A stretch of DNA of 64,000 nt. Origin: Hyperoodon ampullatus. Taxonomy: Eukaryota > Chordata > Mammalia > Artiodactyla > Ziphiidae. A program made the translations under genes and the position numbers. The notes below the pieces were generated by a model. The model was not told where the DNA came from. It saw only the letters and a list, made by a program, of their open reading frames with translations, and made no database searches. The DNA lies in the NCBI GenBank assembly GCA_949752795.1, contig OX457058.1, positions 162,443,353 to 162,507,352 on the forward strand, written 5' to 3'. Below, in pieces: positions 11,786-23,640 of the stretch (the stretch's first letter is position 1; each line of letters begins with the position of its first letter).

Positions 11786-12887
11786 TCTTCTAACATGGCT
11801 TATTCAAAAAAAGGTAAGGCAAGCATCACTGACGTTTTGGAAAAGAAATAGACATTAATATGTCCCTGTATTACTGACCCAACAACCCAAGTCATGTCCT
11901 TCGAAGCTACCAAGGGCAGATGATCACAGAAGAACATCCCACAGGTCTCTTCCATGAGAGGTGTGGTCCCTCTCGTTCCCTCTAGGAGCTCAGCCAGTGT
12001 TTCATGAAGATACTCTTGATGATTCTGCCACAGCATGGAATTTCCTGGTGTAGACAGGTAAGACACGGAGACCTTTCAGTTTATGGAGTGATTTAGAAGG
12101 CTGATCGTGAAACCTTTGATGTGAAGAAATGATTCCAGAAATCCCTCCAAGAGACCTGCACTGCTGTAACTAATGAGTCTTGTTGCTCATGTATCTGATG
12201 CTTCTGCCACTGCATTATTTCTCTGAAAATTTTACCAGCCTAACCTCTAGGTCTAGTTTTAGAAGACTGTGGAGGAATGGCATTTCTGGATGCAGTGATC
12301 AGGCTAGGACTCTCACATTAAATTTTAACTAGGGGATTTTTTGTAAATTAAATACTTTCAGACACAATAGATAGTGAATAAGGCAGGGAACACTGAGGGA
12401 GCAGCCACCTTCCACCTGTTATCTCTTTTCTTTTGATTCAAGTAAGATTTTACAGGTATCGGCATTGGTCTTTTGTTAGGAAATGCACACCTGTTCTCCT
12501 TTGCAGCATTGAGACAGAACAAAAGGATGCAGTGGATATTGCAGTGATAAAGGTTTATTGGCCACTAAACATAAAATCATGATGAGATGTGATGATACAA
12601 TCTTCTTAAGGATGCAGACAGGGTATTTTGTAGTGGCCGACTTTTAAACACTTGCCCCAATGATCAACTTGCTTTCTCTTCCTCTCCCTCAGTGGGCTCT
12701 GCCACTGGGACCATCTAAGGGTCCTTTCACCTTGTGGAACCCCTTGGGATGATGGCTGTCTAATTACACTTTTATCCTCAGATTCCAGCACAGATCAGGG
12801 ATATAGTAGGGTTTCAATGAATATTTGTGGTGGAAAGGAGTGAGAGAAGGGAGGGGGAAGGAAGGAAAGATTGAGGGAGAAGGTAAA
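11786..12887. other. No recognisable gene or repeat
   Basis: A minus-strand 88-codon frame and smaller ones have no familiar product. A purine-rich patch lies at 12833-12900. Confidence 0.45.
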
Positions 12888-12904
12888 AAGAAAGATGATT
12901 TCGA

Positions 12905-13190
12905 GACTTCCCTGGTGGTCCAGTGGTTAAGAGTCCACATTCCAACAGAGGGGATGCAGGTTTGATCCCTGGTCAGGGAACTAAGGTCCCACATGCCGCG
13001 GGACAACTAAAACCGCATGCCACGACTACTGATACCCTGCACTCTAGAGCCTGCGTGCCACAACTAGAGAGAAGCCCACGCCGCAATGAAGAGCCCGTTC
13101 GTCATAACAAAAGATCCCGCATGCCTCAACGAAGATCCCGCATGCTGCAACCAAGACCCGACGCATCCTAATTAATTAATTAAAAAAAAA
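12905..13190 (+). mobile_element. CHR-type SINE, long form
   Basis: Starts 'acttccctggtggtccagtgg', then a B box 'ggtttgatccctggt', then repeated 'ccgcatgcc' / 'ccacaactag' body units and an A-rich tail with (ATTA)n to 13190. Flanked by aagaaagatgatttc (about 12888) and aaggaaagatgatctc (about 13190), an imperfect duplication. Non-coding; open frames across it are chance. Confidence 0.93.
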
Positions 13191-13235
13191 AGGAAAGATG
13201 ATCTCATGTTACCTCCGTAGATGAGTATAAGTTTT

Positions 13236-13554
13236 TTTCTTTTTTAAAGAAGATGTTGGGGGTAGTTCATTTATTTATTTATTTATTTTTGCTGTGTTGG
13301 GTCTTCATTTCTGTGCGAGGGCTTTCTCTAGTTGTGGCAAGTGGGGGCCACTCTTTATCGCGGTGCGTGGGTCTTTCACTACTATCGCGGCCTCTCTTGT
13401 TGCGAAGCACAGGCTCCAGATGCGCAGGCTCAGTAGTTGTGGCTCACGGGTCTAGTTGCTCCACGGCATGTGGGATCCTCCCAGACCAGGGCTCGAACCC
13501 ATGTCCCCTGCATTAGTAGGCGGATTCTCAACCACTGAGCCACCAGGGAAACCC
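13236..13554 (-). mobile_element. CHR-type SINE, long form
   Basis: Minus-strand copy with the tail at the left ((TTTA)n at about 13268-13288) and the head 'ccaccagggaaaccc' at the right end. The flanking duplication is perfect over 14 bp: TGAGTATAAGTTTT at 13222-13235 and 13555-13568. It lies just downstream of an opposite-strand SINE, so the two could pair as a loose inverted repeat in RNA. Confidence 0.95.
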
Positions 13555-13568
13555 TGAGTATAAGTTTT

Positions 13569-15186
13569 GGTGGTGGTTCTGCATTTTAATTTTGGAAAAG
13601 GATAGAGCCTTTTTGTCCTACTGAAGACACGGCATAACAGAGGACCTTTGGAGTGCATTAAAACACAGCTCTGCCTATGTGCTTGACACAGTTATCCAAA
13701 AAACAGCATAGATTCAGTTTTATATTCATCAGCTTATAAGGTAGGGCAGATATTTTCAAATGTGATTTTGAGGGTTTCAATTGAAAGGAAAATCTCATCA
13801 GTAACAGAAAGCCAAGCCTCCCTTCTTGTTTTCATTCTCATGTAGAAGAAAGGGGGAAACATTTTATTTTTTTCTTTTTCAAAGAGCTGAACTTATTAGA
13901 GGGCTTCATTACCCTCTGAAAGACACCACATATTTTTAGGTAAAAAAGGATTCATGATTGAGCCAGCGATTAACAATTAATTATTGAAGTCCCAAATACC
14001 AGAAAGTTCTAAGTGCTAGTTTAGTGTTCTTCCTGCAGGATTTAATAAACTGTCATCTTGCAAAAAAGACATTGTAGAAGATAAACATTTGTCGTGAGTG
14101 ACCACAGGGTGCAGACGCCTTTCCTGCAGAGTGGAGGTATTATGTGCTTCATTTCCTGATATATTAATGTACCTAAGAAATACAGTCCAGGATGTACTAC
14201 ATTTTCATTTTTTTTTCAAAGCTTGCCAGTGGCATACAGATGACTCTGAGGTTTTTTCAGACCATGTCTGTGTGGTTTGAATATCTATTTTGAATCCTCC
14301 AACCCTTTACCTTAACTGAATCGTGACGTTCTACTTAGAGCTGACAATGAATTCAACTCACCTAATTGGGCCAAGACTCTTTCCCTCTTAAAATTGTGAT
14401 ATTTCTACTTGATCCATTATTTGTAAAATTTAATTCATTAACTTTGACCAAACAATTAGGATTGTGAATATGAGTGTGGTGTTTAACTTACCTGAGGAAT
14501 GGTTATGTTTGCCATTCCTTTCTGAATTTAAAAATAGAGAGGTGCTGCTATGAATTTCAGTCGACTCGGCCCAGGTAAGAGAACAATTCTACATCACTAC
14601 TGGATGGCTGCTAAGGTCTGATTCTGAGGTCCTTTTTCCCTGAAGGTGGTTTGCTGTCCTGCAGTCAGAGGTGGTGCTTGGTACCACATCAGCTTCCCAT
14701 GCCCTCACCCACTGGGTATAGATCACACCTGCAGAACACACTGATGTGGATTAAAGACCTATAACATCATCTAATAATGCCTTTCTAATGGAGACAGGCA
14801 TCATTCTGGTAATGCAATTGTGGTCCTTAGAGACCACTTGGTATGCTAGTTTACTCTGTGTAAAAGCTATCTTTATTGAAAGGGAAGGAGGGAAAATCTA
14901 AGAGTGACGAGGTACTGAAGTCTTTTCACGTCAGATTTCACAGTAGATTCAGATCTTGAGCTAAGGGGCCAAAGGAGGTTAGCAGCTCTAATAATCTTGC
15001 TGTACCTTCAGAAATGAACTAGTTAGTATGTCAGAATATGCCTAAATTCCTGTGAGATGCTACACGTCAGCAACATAGCTATTTCTTCCCTATGTAAAAT
15101 CTTAAAATGAATGTGGTAAGGAAAGAAGAAAACGGGAAGAACTCCAACTATTAAAAATTAGAAAAGTGATGACTAAAAACACTTTT
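13569..15186. other. No recognisable gene or repeat
   Basis: About 1.6 kb of mixed sequence. No familiar protein, RNA or repeat. Confidence 0.45.
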
Positions 15187-15204
15187 AATAATTAGCAGGA
15201 GAAA

Positions 15205-15561
15205 GGGACTTCCCTAGTGGCGCAGTGGTTAAGAATCCACCTGCCAATGCAGGGAACATGGTTCAAGCCCTGGTCCAGGAAGATACCCATGCCACAGAGC
15301 AACTAAGCCCATGTGCCACAACTACTGAGCCTGTGCTCTAGAGCCCAATATCCACAACTACTGAGCCCACGTGCCGCAACTACTGAAACCTGTGCACCTA
15401 GAGCCCGTGCTCTGAAACAAAGAGAAGCCAGCACAATGAGAAGACTGCACACCACAACGGAGAGTAGCCCCCTCTGGCCGCAACTAGAGAAAAGCCTGCA
15501 TGCAACAATGAAGACCCAACACGGCCAAAAATAAATGAATAAATAAATTAATTAATTAAAA
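15205..15561 (+). mobile_element. CHR-type SINE, long form
   Basis: Head 'gggacttccctagtggcgca', followed by several 'ccacaactactgagccc' units and an (AATA/ATTA)n tail. The flanking duplication is 18 bp with one mismatch: aataattagcaggagaaa (15187-15204) and aataattagcagaagaaa (15562-15579). At 357 bp it is the longest SINE in the window. Confidence 0.95.
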
Positions 15562-15579
15562 AATAATTAGCAGAAGAAA

Positions 15580-16041
15580 TAAGCATAAAGATGTATGCAT
15601 GTTTCTATTTTCTAGCTGTGAGATGTTAATACAATATAGATAGAAGGCATATAATAAGAAATTCACTATTAAGTTGATAAATTCAGTCTTGTGAATAGAG
15701 AAGATTTGTACTTTCGTAAGACTGTCTGGAATATACGGTGATTCTCTTAAAATTAAAGCAGTAATAAGCAGTGCTGTCTGGACGTTTATAATTTTTTTAA
15801 AGTTTCATATCCTAGAGACAACTATATGGATTTCATCTGCAGTATTCGCCATTCTAAAAGAATGCCCACTGGGTGGTTGAAAATTCGGTGTACAGGGGTG
15901 TGTGCAGGGCACACTAATTTTATTGGTAAGAGCTTAATTTCAGATATTTAACTTACCTTTTGACAAGCTCTAGCTTACATCCCAAATACCCTGCTTTCTT
16001 TCCCTAAATTCACCTACAGGTACTGCTCTGTTAATTTTAAA
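15580..16041. other. No recognisable gene or repeat
   Basis: AT-rich sequence between two SINEs. Nothing recognised. Confidence 0.45.
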
Positions 16042-16053
16042 AAGTTAGTGATA

Positions 16054-16229
16054 GGGCTTCCCTGGTGGTGCGGTGGTTGAGAGTCCACCTGCTGATGCAG
16101 GGGACACGGGTTCGTGCCCCGGTCCGGGAAGATCCCACATGCCGCGGAGCGGCTGGGCCCGTGAGCCATGGCCGCTGAGTCTGTGCGTCTGGAGCCTGTG
16201 CTCCACAGCGGGAGAGGCAACACACAGTG
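16054..16229 (+). mobile_element. CHR-type SINE lacking its 3' tail
   Basis: Has a full head ('gggcttccctggtggtgcgg'), the B box 'gggttcgtgcccc' and the GC-rich body, but stops at 'gagaggcaacacacagtg'. The usual 'agaggcccgcgtaccgc' segment and the A tail are missing. AAGTTAGTGATA flanks it on both sides (16042-16053 and 16230-16241). A tailless copy that keeps a duplication is unusual for an L1-mobilised SINE. Confidence 0.9.
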
Positions 16230-16389
16230 AAGTTAGTGATAATTCTATTGATAAAAATATTGTAGCTTTAAAAATGGAATCATAGCCTGAGATTGGCCTG
16301 AGGACCACACATGTCCCTTCGAGAAAATCCATTTTCGACCTGGTAAGTTGCATACGTTCTATATTGCAGGGGCGTGCCAAGGCTTAGAG

Positions 16390-16640
16390 GCAGTTGTAGG
16401 AAATGATTAAGCTAGCGCTGGAGGCGGGCTTTGTAGGGCTCAGATCCCTCCTCGTGATTGTACTTGGTTGCCTTAAGTAAGTTACTTGTCTCTCCGGGCC
16501 TTAGTTTTCTCAACTAGAGCATGGAGATAATGTCTACCATATAAAGGTGTTGGGAGGATTAAATGAATTAATACTGTGTGCTCGGAACAGTGCCTGGCAC
16601 GTAGTACATGCATATTAAAGTAATAACTATGACTATTACT
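16390..16640 (+). repeat. MIR SINE
   Basis: Well-preserved MIR order: 'cagatccctcctcgtgattg', 'gccttaagtaagttacttgt', 'gggccttagttttctcaact', 'aggattaaatgaattaatac', 'cagtgcctggcacgtagta'. Confidence 0.8.
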
Positions 16641-16834
16641 TATAAATAACTCCTTACTAGCACAATTTATCTACCTTTTATAATTGATCTAGTAAAAGAC
16701 TTTGTGAACTCTTCCTGTTTTCTAAGTGATAAACCCCTTCAAAAAACACAGACCCTCTTACTTGATGGGAGGCTTAAATTCATAACGAATTTAGAGTGTT
16801 CTTTTTTAAAGCATTTTTATGAGGTAGCTCTGTT

Positions 16835-16945
16835 ACTAGTTTGCTGATTCTTTGAGAGCAAGGTTCATATCATATTTATCTTGAAATACCTCCACAGCTC
16901 CTAACTGAGTATTGAATGAAGTGATGAATAAATTTGCTTAAATGA
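16835..16945 (+). repeat. L2 LINE 3'-end fragment
   Basis: 'ctttgagagcaaggttcat', 'cctccacagctcctaact' and 'attgaatgaagtgatgaataa' match the L2 3' terminus. Confidence 0.55.
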
Positions 16946-18235
16946 TTTCTTCCTTAAGTTTACCGCATTTTGACTCTAAGGTATTATTAGTAGGGTACCT
17001 GGATTTTCAAAAAGGAGATGGGCTAGTTAACATCCCTACACAAACCCAGAAAGTATAAAAATAAAAGCAAAGCATAAAAGACACTTCTAGAGCTAACTTG
17101 TGTATAGCACAAGCTCATATTAGAAGGAAAATGATGATTATAGAAATAGTGAACCTGGAATCCTTCTTAGGAAATAAAGCACATGATGGAATTTTGTACA
17201 CAGTATCTCTTACTGTGTTCTAAGTACAGACCATAATAATGAAGCCTCCATGTAGTCTGTTTTGCTCTTGGAAAGTGTATGTCCTCTGCGTGTGTGTATA
17301 TATTTTCAACTGGGTTATGATTTTGTCATTTTGTAAGCAGAACAAGAGACAAGGGGCTCTCCTTTGCCCCCAGAGTTATATTCAGATCTTTTAGGGAATT
17401 AGTGTGTTCGCCCTGAAACATATATCCTTGCTTCAAAACTTAATTTAAAAAATAAGTAAATGAGCACAAACAGAGAAAACAAGCTGGGTGGGTGGAGGGA
17501 GGGGATTGGAGTCATGGGAATGGGCAGGTGCTTAGCTGATTTAAAATGAGAAGTAAAGCAACGGCCGACGTTCCTGGATAAATGTCGATATGCATTATTA
17601 AATGAAACAGTAGTAAAATATAGACTGTCAGAAGCATTTGTCTTCTAGAGACATGGGGAGAATTGAAATGCACTTTGAAGGAGAAGTCTTTTTCAGTGCT
17701 TCTTCAATCATTTTCTGCTTGAAGCTTTAATTACAGTGCTTCTTGCTACCTAATGCTTTCAGTTTAAAATCACATCACAAAGGAGAGGGGAAGATGCAGT
17801 TGCTCAGATGAACAGCAGCTGTAGCATCAGTGTCAAGGTGTTTATTCACCGGGGAGTTCCCGTTACATGATTCCCTTCCAGATCAGTATTTTGTTTTTCA
17901 AATCCTTTTGCATCATGCATATTGGATAGTGTTTCTTTAGAGTGATTGCGAGATGCTGTTATTGTCAGAAGAGTTAATAACCTTTAGGGAATAAGGTAAT
18001 CTGAAGTAAAGGAACTAGTTATTCCCATCACTTTCTCTGGATCTGGTAATGTGGGTGGCTAGTGGCATCCTAACAGTTTAGTGTCCTCATCAAAGAAAAC
18101 TGCGTTTAAAATATATTTATGAGGCCAGATAAATCCAAGTAAAAGCACATGTATACACATAGATATGTACACGTCAATATGCATCTGCATATATAGACAT
18201 ATATAACTGTCGCAGTTACTCCTGCTGAAGAATCT
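16946..18235. other. No recognised repeat; contains a strong G-quadruplex motif
   Basis: GGGTGGGTGGAGGGAGGGG at 17485-17503 has runs of three or more Gs separated by one- and four-base loops, the pattern expected for a stable quadruplex. The rest is AT-rich sequence without a recognised family. Confidence 0.5.
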
Positions 18236-18239
18236 CTTA

Positions 18240-18545
18240 TTCAGCTCAGCTGACATGTACTTTTTGAACACGTGCTCAGCCTAGCAGTACGGAGATGCAG
18301 GGACTCAGCCCCTGTCTCAAGCTGTTCATGGTCTGGTGGTAGATGGACAAGAGGGCAAGCTGGGGTGGGGGGATGTACACAGAGGTCTGGAGGCAGAGTA
18401 GAAGTGGGGCTCATTTCTCCTCTGGGAGTCTGGGAAGGCTCCACAAGGAAGTAACCTTTTAGCCGATCCTTGCTGAAGGAACAAGAATTAGCTAAGCAGA
18501 TAAGCAGTGTGAGGTCTACCAGGCAAAGGAAGTAATCACTTTGGG
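18240..18545 (-). repeat. L2 LINE
   Basis: Opposite-strand L2 order: 'ctttttgaacacgtgctcag', 'ggactcagcccctgtctcaa', 'gggagtctgggaaggctcc', 'gatccttgctgaaggaac', 'taccaggcaaaggaagt'. GC content is higher than in the neighbours, as usual for L2. Confidence 0.65.
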
Positions 18546-18784
18546 GCTAAACTTACAGCAAAATGAATATGCGTTCTTTTGTTTCTAAATAGTTCAGCTG
18601 TCCTTTGAAAGGCACTACCTAGAAGAAAGGAAGCCCGGGAACTAAATCATAGTTGCATATGGTAAAGATTATATGCGCTATGTAATATATGTGTATACAT
18701 ACATATATGTGTAATGTATGTACATATGAGTACATGTAATATAGATGTTGTTTATAAAGTCTTTTTACGCTTTTTTTTTTCTTT

Positions 18785-18905
18785 TTACCTCTTAGCAGCT
18801 CAACGAATTAGAGGAATAGGATCACTGTTTTTCAGGTAAGGAAAGGGAGGCTTACAGAAGTGCTGTCACTTGCACAGGATCATGTGGCTCGGTTTCCCTC
18901 CAGGG
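18785..18905 (-). repeat. MIR SINE fragment
   Basis: 'actgtttttcaggtaaggaaa', 'gaggcttacagaagtgctgt', 'cacttgcacaggatcatgtg' follow the reverse-strand MIR core ('cccattttacagatgaggaa ... gtaacttgcccaaggtcac'). Confidence 0.5.
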
Positions 18906-20646
18906 ACGTTCTTGGAACTCACCACTCTTCCCCAGGTCTGTGCTGTCCATTACCATCCAGAGGTTAGATGTCAGGTTACAGGTTAGACTCCAGACCCTGG
19001 GCTTCCCCTGGCATCAGCAGCTTTTAGTGGCTTTCCTGTCTCCTTCACTCTTGCTTCATGTCGGATGGACAGGGCTTTTTATCTGTCTCAAGAAGCCCAT
19101 AGGATTTGAGCAAAAATGTTTACTTTCTTTCATCTCTGCCAGAGTTGCTCCCTTCTCCCTGCAGAAATTTCAACAAATTTCTTCATGCTGCTTCCTCATT
19201 TCTGTTCTTCAAAGTGTTTCTGCCAGACAGACAGACCTTGTCTCTCCCAGCTCCGACTCTTCAGGGATGGGCAGGTTTATTTCTTTCTTTCTAAAGTTTT
19301 ACTTGTCTACTGTATGTGGATCTGTACCCACCCGGGTGAAACAACTCTGTATTTCCTCATTTTTATAGGTGAGACAGTGTGAACTTACAATTACTTGAAA
19401 CTAAGTCCAGAATCAGGAAGCACGAAGGAGAAAAACATCTTAACCTATCAGATTTAGAAATGATATCACACACACCAGAAACTGACTCCTAATAAAGACA
19501 GTCTTCACACATAAAATCCATGCTATGTGACAAGTAATTTGTAACAGCTAAAAAAAAAGTGGTTCAAGGGAAGAAAATTGAAAGGTGCTAGGTGCTGTGT
19601 GATGAGCCTGCCTGCTCTTGGGTTCTGAAATAGATTCTTGTGAGAAATTTTAAAAAGTAAATGAAGAATGTTCTTTTCTCTCCTTTTTTTTTTTTTTTTT
19701 ATACAGTTAGATCTTTTTGACTACAAAAAAAATGCAGAAGAGCAATTACTCTGCTACTTTAATTACTCTCCTAATTATAACGATAACCTTGTCACATTAT
19801 CGTAATTCCCAAAACAGAAAATGCAAACTCCAAATTGCACCAATATTTGGTCATTTTACCCTGTTAATAGCTCAATGTCAGTGCGTGGAACACTAGATTT
19901 TTTTTCCTCATTACCTTTCTGTTGCACACTGGATATTTCTTTGCCTCCAAAGCTGATATTACATTCTGTCTAACATGCTTCTGCTCCACCACCATTATTT
20001 CAGTGCAGCTTTTTAACATCTCCTCACTTGCAGAAGCCGTCTACTGAGCAGTGTGTCATTCTCCCCTGGCTGTTGGGTGGTAATGCGAGCTATATGTCTC
20101 TAGAGAGGGAAGCACACAGCCTGGGGTGAGAAAGTAGCTATTTATCAAGGTATCTCACAATCTCAGTTTATGTTGCTGTAAAACGTTACCGTGCATATGT
20201 TCTGCAAGATTATATCCGCTAGAAATTTGTCAGCCATTGTCGACATACTGTAAGGAGTAAGGACCCGTTTTCTTCTAGTCAACGGAATTTTATTCTGCAT
20301 TTCTTTGCCCTCATTTTCAAAGAGACTGACTTACCGGGGATACTTGCTTAATGGTGGTACCTGTTAGATTATGAATTGGGCAGAATGAGTGCTGGAAATA
20401 CACTAGGACACTCACAGAACCCCGGCAGGTAGAAAACAAGGCATCCTAATACATGGCTTTTGCCTGCATGGAAATTCTCCTCCCATTATTACAGCAGGTC
20501 ATATTGTTGACACCAGTAAAATTGCAGAAAGGCTGCCTAGTATACAGTGATAAAGTAAGAGTGAGATCACATAGAATCACGCCGGAAACCTGTCCAAATA
20601 GAATGGTAAATTTCCCTTATTTTAAAATGTATAGTAACGGAGCCTT
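18906..20646. other. No recognised gene; T tract inside
   Basis: A plus-strand frame of 142 codons (18940-19368) overlaps two others, has no recognisable domain and looks like chance. A T run lies at 19684-19700. No repeat family recognised. Confidence 0.45.
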
Positions 20647-20657
20647 GAAAATCATTA

Positions 20658-20659
20658 GT

Positions 20660-20692
<33 letters not shown>

Positions 20693-20882
20693 GGTACGCG
20701 GGCCTCTCACTGTTGTGGCCTCTCCCGCTGCGGAGCACAGGCTCCGGACGCGCAGGCTCAGGGGCCATGTCTCACGGGCCCAGCCACTCCGCGGCATGTG
20801 GGATCTTCCCGGACCGGGGCACGAACCCGTGTCCCCTGCATCGGCAGGCGGACTCTCAACCACTGTGCCACCAGGGAAGCCC
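20658..20882 (-). mobile_element. CHR-type SINE, GC-rich form
   Basis: Minus-strand copy with a 30-base T tail at the left, then 'gcggtacgcgggcctctcac', and the head 'ccaccagggaagccc' at the right. GAAAATCATTA flanks both sides (20647-20657 and 20883-20893). The long homogeneous tail and well-kept CpGs suggest a fairly young copy. Confidence 0.96.
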
Positions 20883-20893
20883 GAAAATCATTA

Positions 20894-21454
20894 ATTCTTT
20901 AAGACAGCCCCAAGCCTTGGGTAAAGGTACAAACTTGTTTCGGTTGTGGCTCTTGCTGTCTTTGTATTTTGTTTCTGTTGTTTGGCTTTAGTGCCCCTAC
21001 CAGTTCCAGGGCTGCCCATCCTCCCTTCTGTGGGACACTTCTGCTACCATGTTTCTTTTCTGTCCTCAAGCTCTCTTACCAATACAACTGGTCTCAAGAT
21101 AAGTTGGAACTCATTGCCACTACAGTGAATATGACTGACACCAATGCTCAGTATTTGTTTTCTGAAAGTATTTACATTTTAAAACTATAAGTAAGGCCTT
21201 GGACAAAATGCAGATAGTTTCTGAAATGGAATGCTTAGAGCAGCTACTGAACAAATGGGGGAGAAAAGGCTTCATTTCCTTCTGAAAGTTACTGCACACC
21301 TGGTCAGCTTCTCAAACCTGATTCAGGTTTCCAGAGGGACACTTCATTTCACGTAGACATGGATATTTCTGAAATTCAAACCCAAAGTAATCGGAATGTA
21401 ATGTAAACAGTGTAAAGTTTTAATATTATTCCTGGATTCTCCATAGATGATGTA
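20894..21454. other. No recognisable gene or repeat
   Basis: Unique-looking sequence; short frames only. Confidence 0.45.
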
Positions 21455-21620
21455 TGGTGGTTGGCATCAAGAAGACCAAGTCTGAGTGCAGTCTCTACCC
21501 TTTTTTTGGCTGTGAGGCAGGTTATTTGACTTTCCGGAAATACAGTCTCCTCCTCTGTACACTGAGGTAATAATACCAACTCATGGCCTTGTTCTGAGAA
21601 CCAACTGAGATGATATAAAT
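21455..21620 (+). repeat. MIR SINE
   Basis: 'ggcatcaagaagaccaagtc', 'ggcaggttatttgactttcc', 'gtctcctcctctgtacactg', 'gaggtaataatacc' and 'ctgagatgatataaat' follow the MIR order. Confidence 0.65.
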
Positions 21621-22261
21621 ATCAGAGAGGGGGAGAGAGTAGATGGGTATATAATGTCAGCTACTTGAGGCTAGTTACCAAGTCTCAACCCTACTCCACC
21701 TTTTTTTTTTCTTTAATCAAAATGCAAGATCTCTAATTTAACTCATAATTGTCTTAAATATTGTGATGCTTATGGGCATCAATTATTTTCCTGTTCTTTA
21801 GGACATTCTTTAGGCAATGACAGTTCAATCACAGGAAAGAATGCCATCACATGATTGCATCATGTTCTTCAAAATGAAATTATTGAAGGTTGAACAGTAT
21901 AAACAACAAGGAACATAATCGGTCAGAGTGACCCAGGGGAAATGGCCCAATGAAATTAAACAAAGGAAATTTTATACTGTGAGGAAAAAATCAATGGTGT
22001 AACAGAACCTGGTAAGAAGAGACAAAGCTCTTCAGTCCCAGAGACCCAGAGGTGATTGAGAAGCTGTGTGAACTGGAACCTGGGGTTCTTGCTTTGCTTT
22101 TTGAAGGCTGTTTCCACTGTGTTAAATATAAAGATAAATAATAAGAAATGTATTTTTAACTTTGTTTCTTCTTAAGTAAAGTTAGATAGCTAGAAGCATC
22201 AATAGGACATCTAGTTCTTAAAAGAAACACATACCAGTTTTTGAGAATTATGGTCTTCTGG
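21621..22261. other. No recognisable gene or repeat
   Basis: AT-rich; a T run near 21702. Nothing recognised. Confidence 0.45.
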
Positions 22262-22450
22262 ACACTGTTGCCTTACTCAGTGTAACCATTACAGAAGTCT
22301 TATGAAATAAGAATTATTTCATAATTAGAATTACACCCAAGTAATATCACAACAGTTACCTCTGTTACCAGGGCCACACAACCAGAAAATGATGAGATTG
22401 GAATGGGACCAGCTCTATGTGACTCCAAAGTCTATGCTATTTAACAACTG
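22262..22450 (-). repeat. MIR SINE
   Basis: 'cattacagaagtcttatgaa', 'agaattatttcataattaga', 'ccagggccacacaaccagaa', 'gatgagattggaatgggacc', 'ctctatgtgactccaaagtc' follow the reverse-strand MIR order. Confidence 0.6.
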
Positions 22451-23525
22451 CCAGATTCATTGGGTGCTTCCCAAGGGTACTTCTGTTGTGGCTGACGTCG
22501 TTCAGATTTTCTGTTACCTCCAAACCCCAGTACTTTATATGATCTTGGGAAAGATAAACAAAAACAGAGAGAGTTGGACTTCTCTCTCAAAAAAACCAGG
22601 AAATATTACATATATTTCCTCCTGGGTAGAGGATGTGTCTGATATCTGTATATAACGTCATAGATGACGGTTCACTCTAAATCTCAATGAAGACATAGAG
22701 TGAAAAAGAAGACAGCGTTGACACAGGTAGAAGTCGAAGCATGAAAAGGCCCTTAAAAAAAAGTACTCCTACATTTGATGCTTGAATGGACAGCTGGACG
22801 TCAGGACATTGATCCCTTTCCTTCAATTGATCATAAGATGATGTTATCAAGGGAGGTATAGGGCAGGCAGGGGGGTTCCCACTTCAGTGCACTGTTTTCA
22901 GTATTAACATAGTGGAAAACCAAAGTGACACTTGGCAACCTTTTCTTCTCTGCCTGTATATGGAGAACGTTATAGCCATATAACTTTTTTTTTCATGTCT
23001 CATGGATTGATTTGGCTGATGACTATGTATTGCTTGAGTTGGATGGATAGGTTTAGAAGATTTAGTGATTTTTTTTTTAACCCTTTGGTGAGGACCAATT
23101 TGGGAGTGTTAAAAGGGACACTGGTTTCCCTCATTTTAGTATAAATTGATTATCTTAGAGGGATGCAAGATAATCAAAAATTCAACAAACAAAAACTAAC
23201 AACTGAGTTAGGAACATATTTAGGTAATTAAGAGCCTAAATCATTACATGTCCATTGTTCCAACCAAGACCATTCGAAATGTATTCATGGAAGATCTATG
23301 TGAAGACATTCTGACTTTGGCAAAAAAGGCTAGTTTTCTGAGTGTTCCATTAGACTCATAGATAGCATGAAAAAAAAATGTGTTTGTATGTAAGGTCCTG
23401 AAATATGAACCATTTTCTGTGTCTTTTGTAGACATGGTTAACACTATTGCAGAAAAATAGTACTGTACCTATCGTGATTGAAACAAATGATATGTAATTT
23501 AATGTAATAGTTCTTAAACTGTGCA
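22451..23525. other. No recognisable gene or repeat
   Basis: Short unrelated frames; nothing recognised. Confidence 0.45.
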
Positions 23526-23640
23526 GCTCTGCAAAGCAACTTCTTCATCTATATGATGAGCATCATAATAGTGCTGATTTCAAAGGTTTTTGTGGTGATC
23601 AGTTGTGAGATCCTATCTAAAAATGATTTGCAAGTTGAAG
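23526..23640 (+). repeat. MIR SINE fragment
   Basis: 'cttcttcatctatatgatga' then 'gcatcataatagtgctgatt' and 'gtggtgatcagttgtgagat' resemble the MIR core. Weakly preserved. Confidence 0.42.

Noticed and set aside
12905..15561. tRNA-like sequences with A and B boxes
   Set aside because: They are the tRNA-derived heads of SINEs, diverged from tRNA and unable to form a full cloverleaf; not tRNA genes.
18940..19368. 142-codon plus-strand frame
   Set aside because: Overlaps two other open frames in the same region, with no known domain; likely chance in a pyrimidine-rich stretch.
20453..20902. 149-codon plus-strand open frame, and similar frames over other SINE copies (6662-7072, 28655-29002, 50002-50328)
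   Set aside because: The frames owe their length to the GC-rich SINE body, recur in every copy and end in the A/T tail. They are SINE artefacts, not genes.
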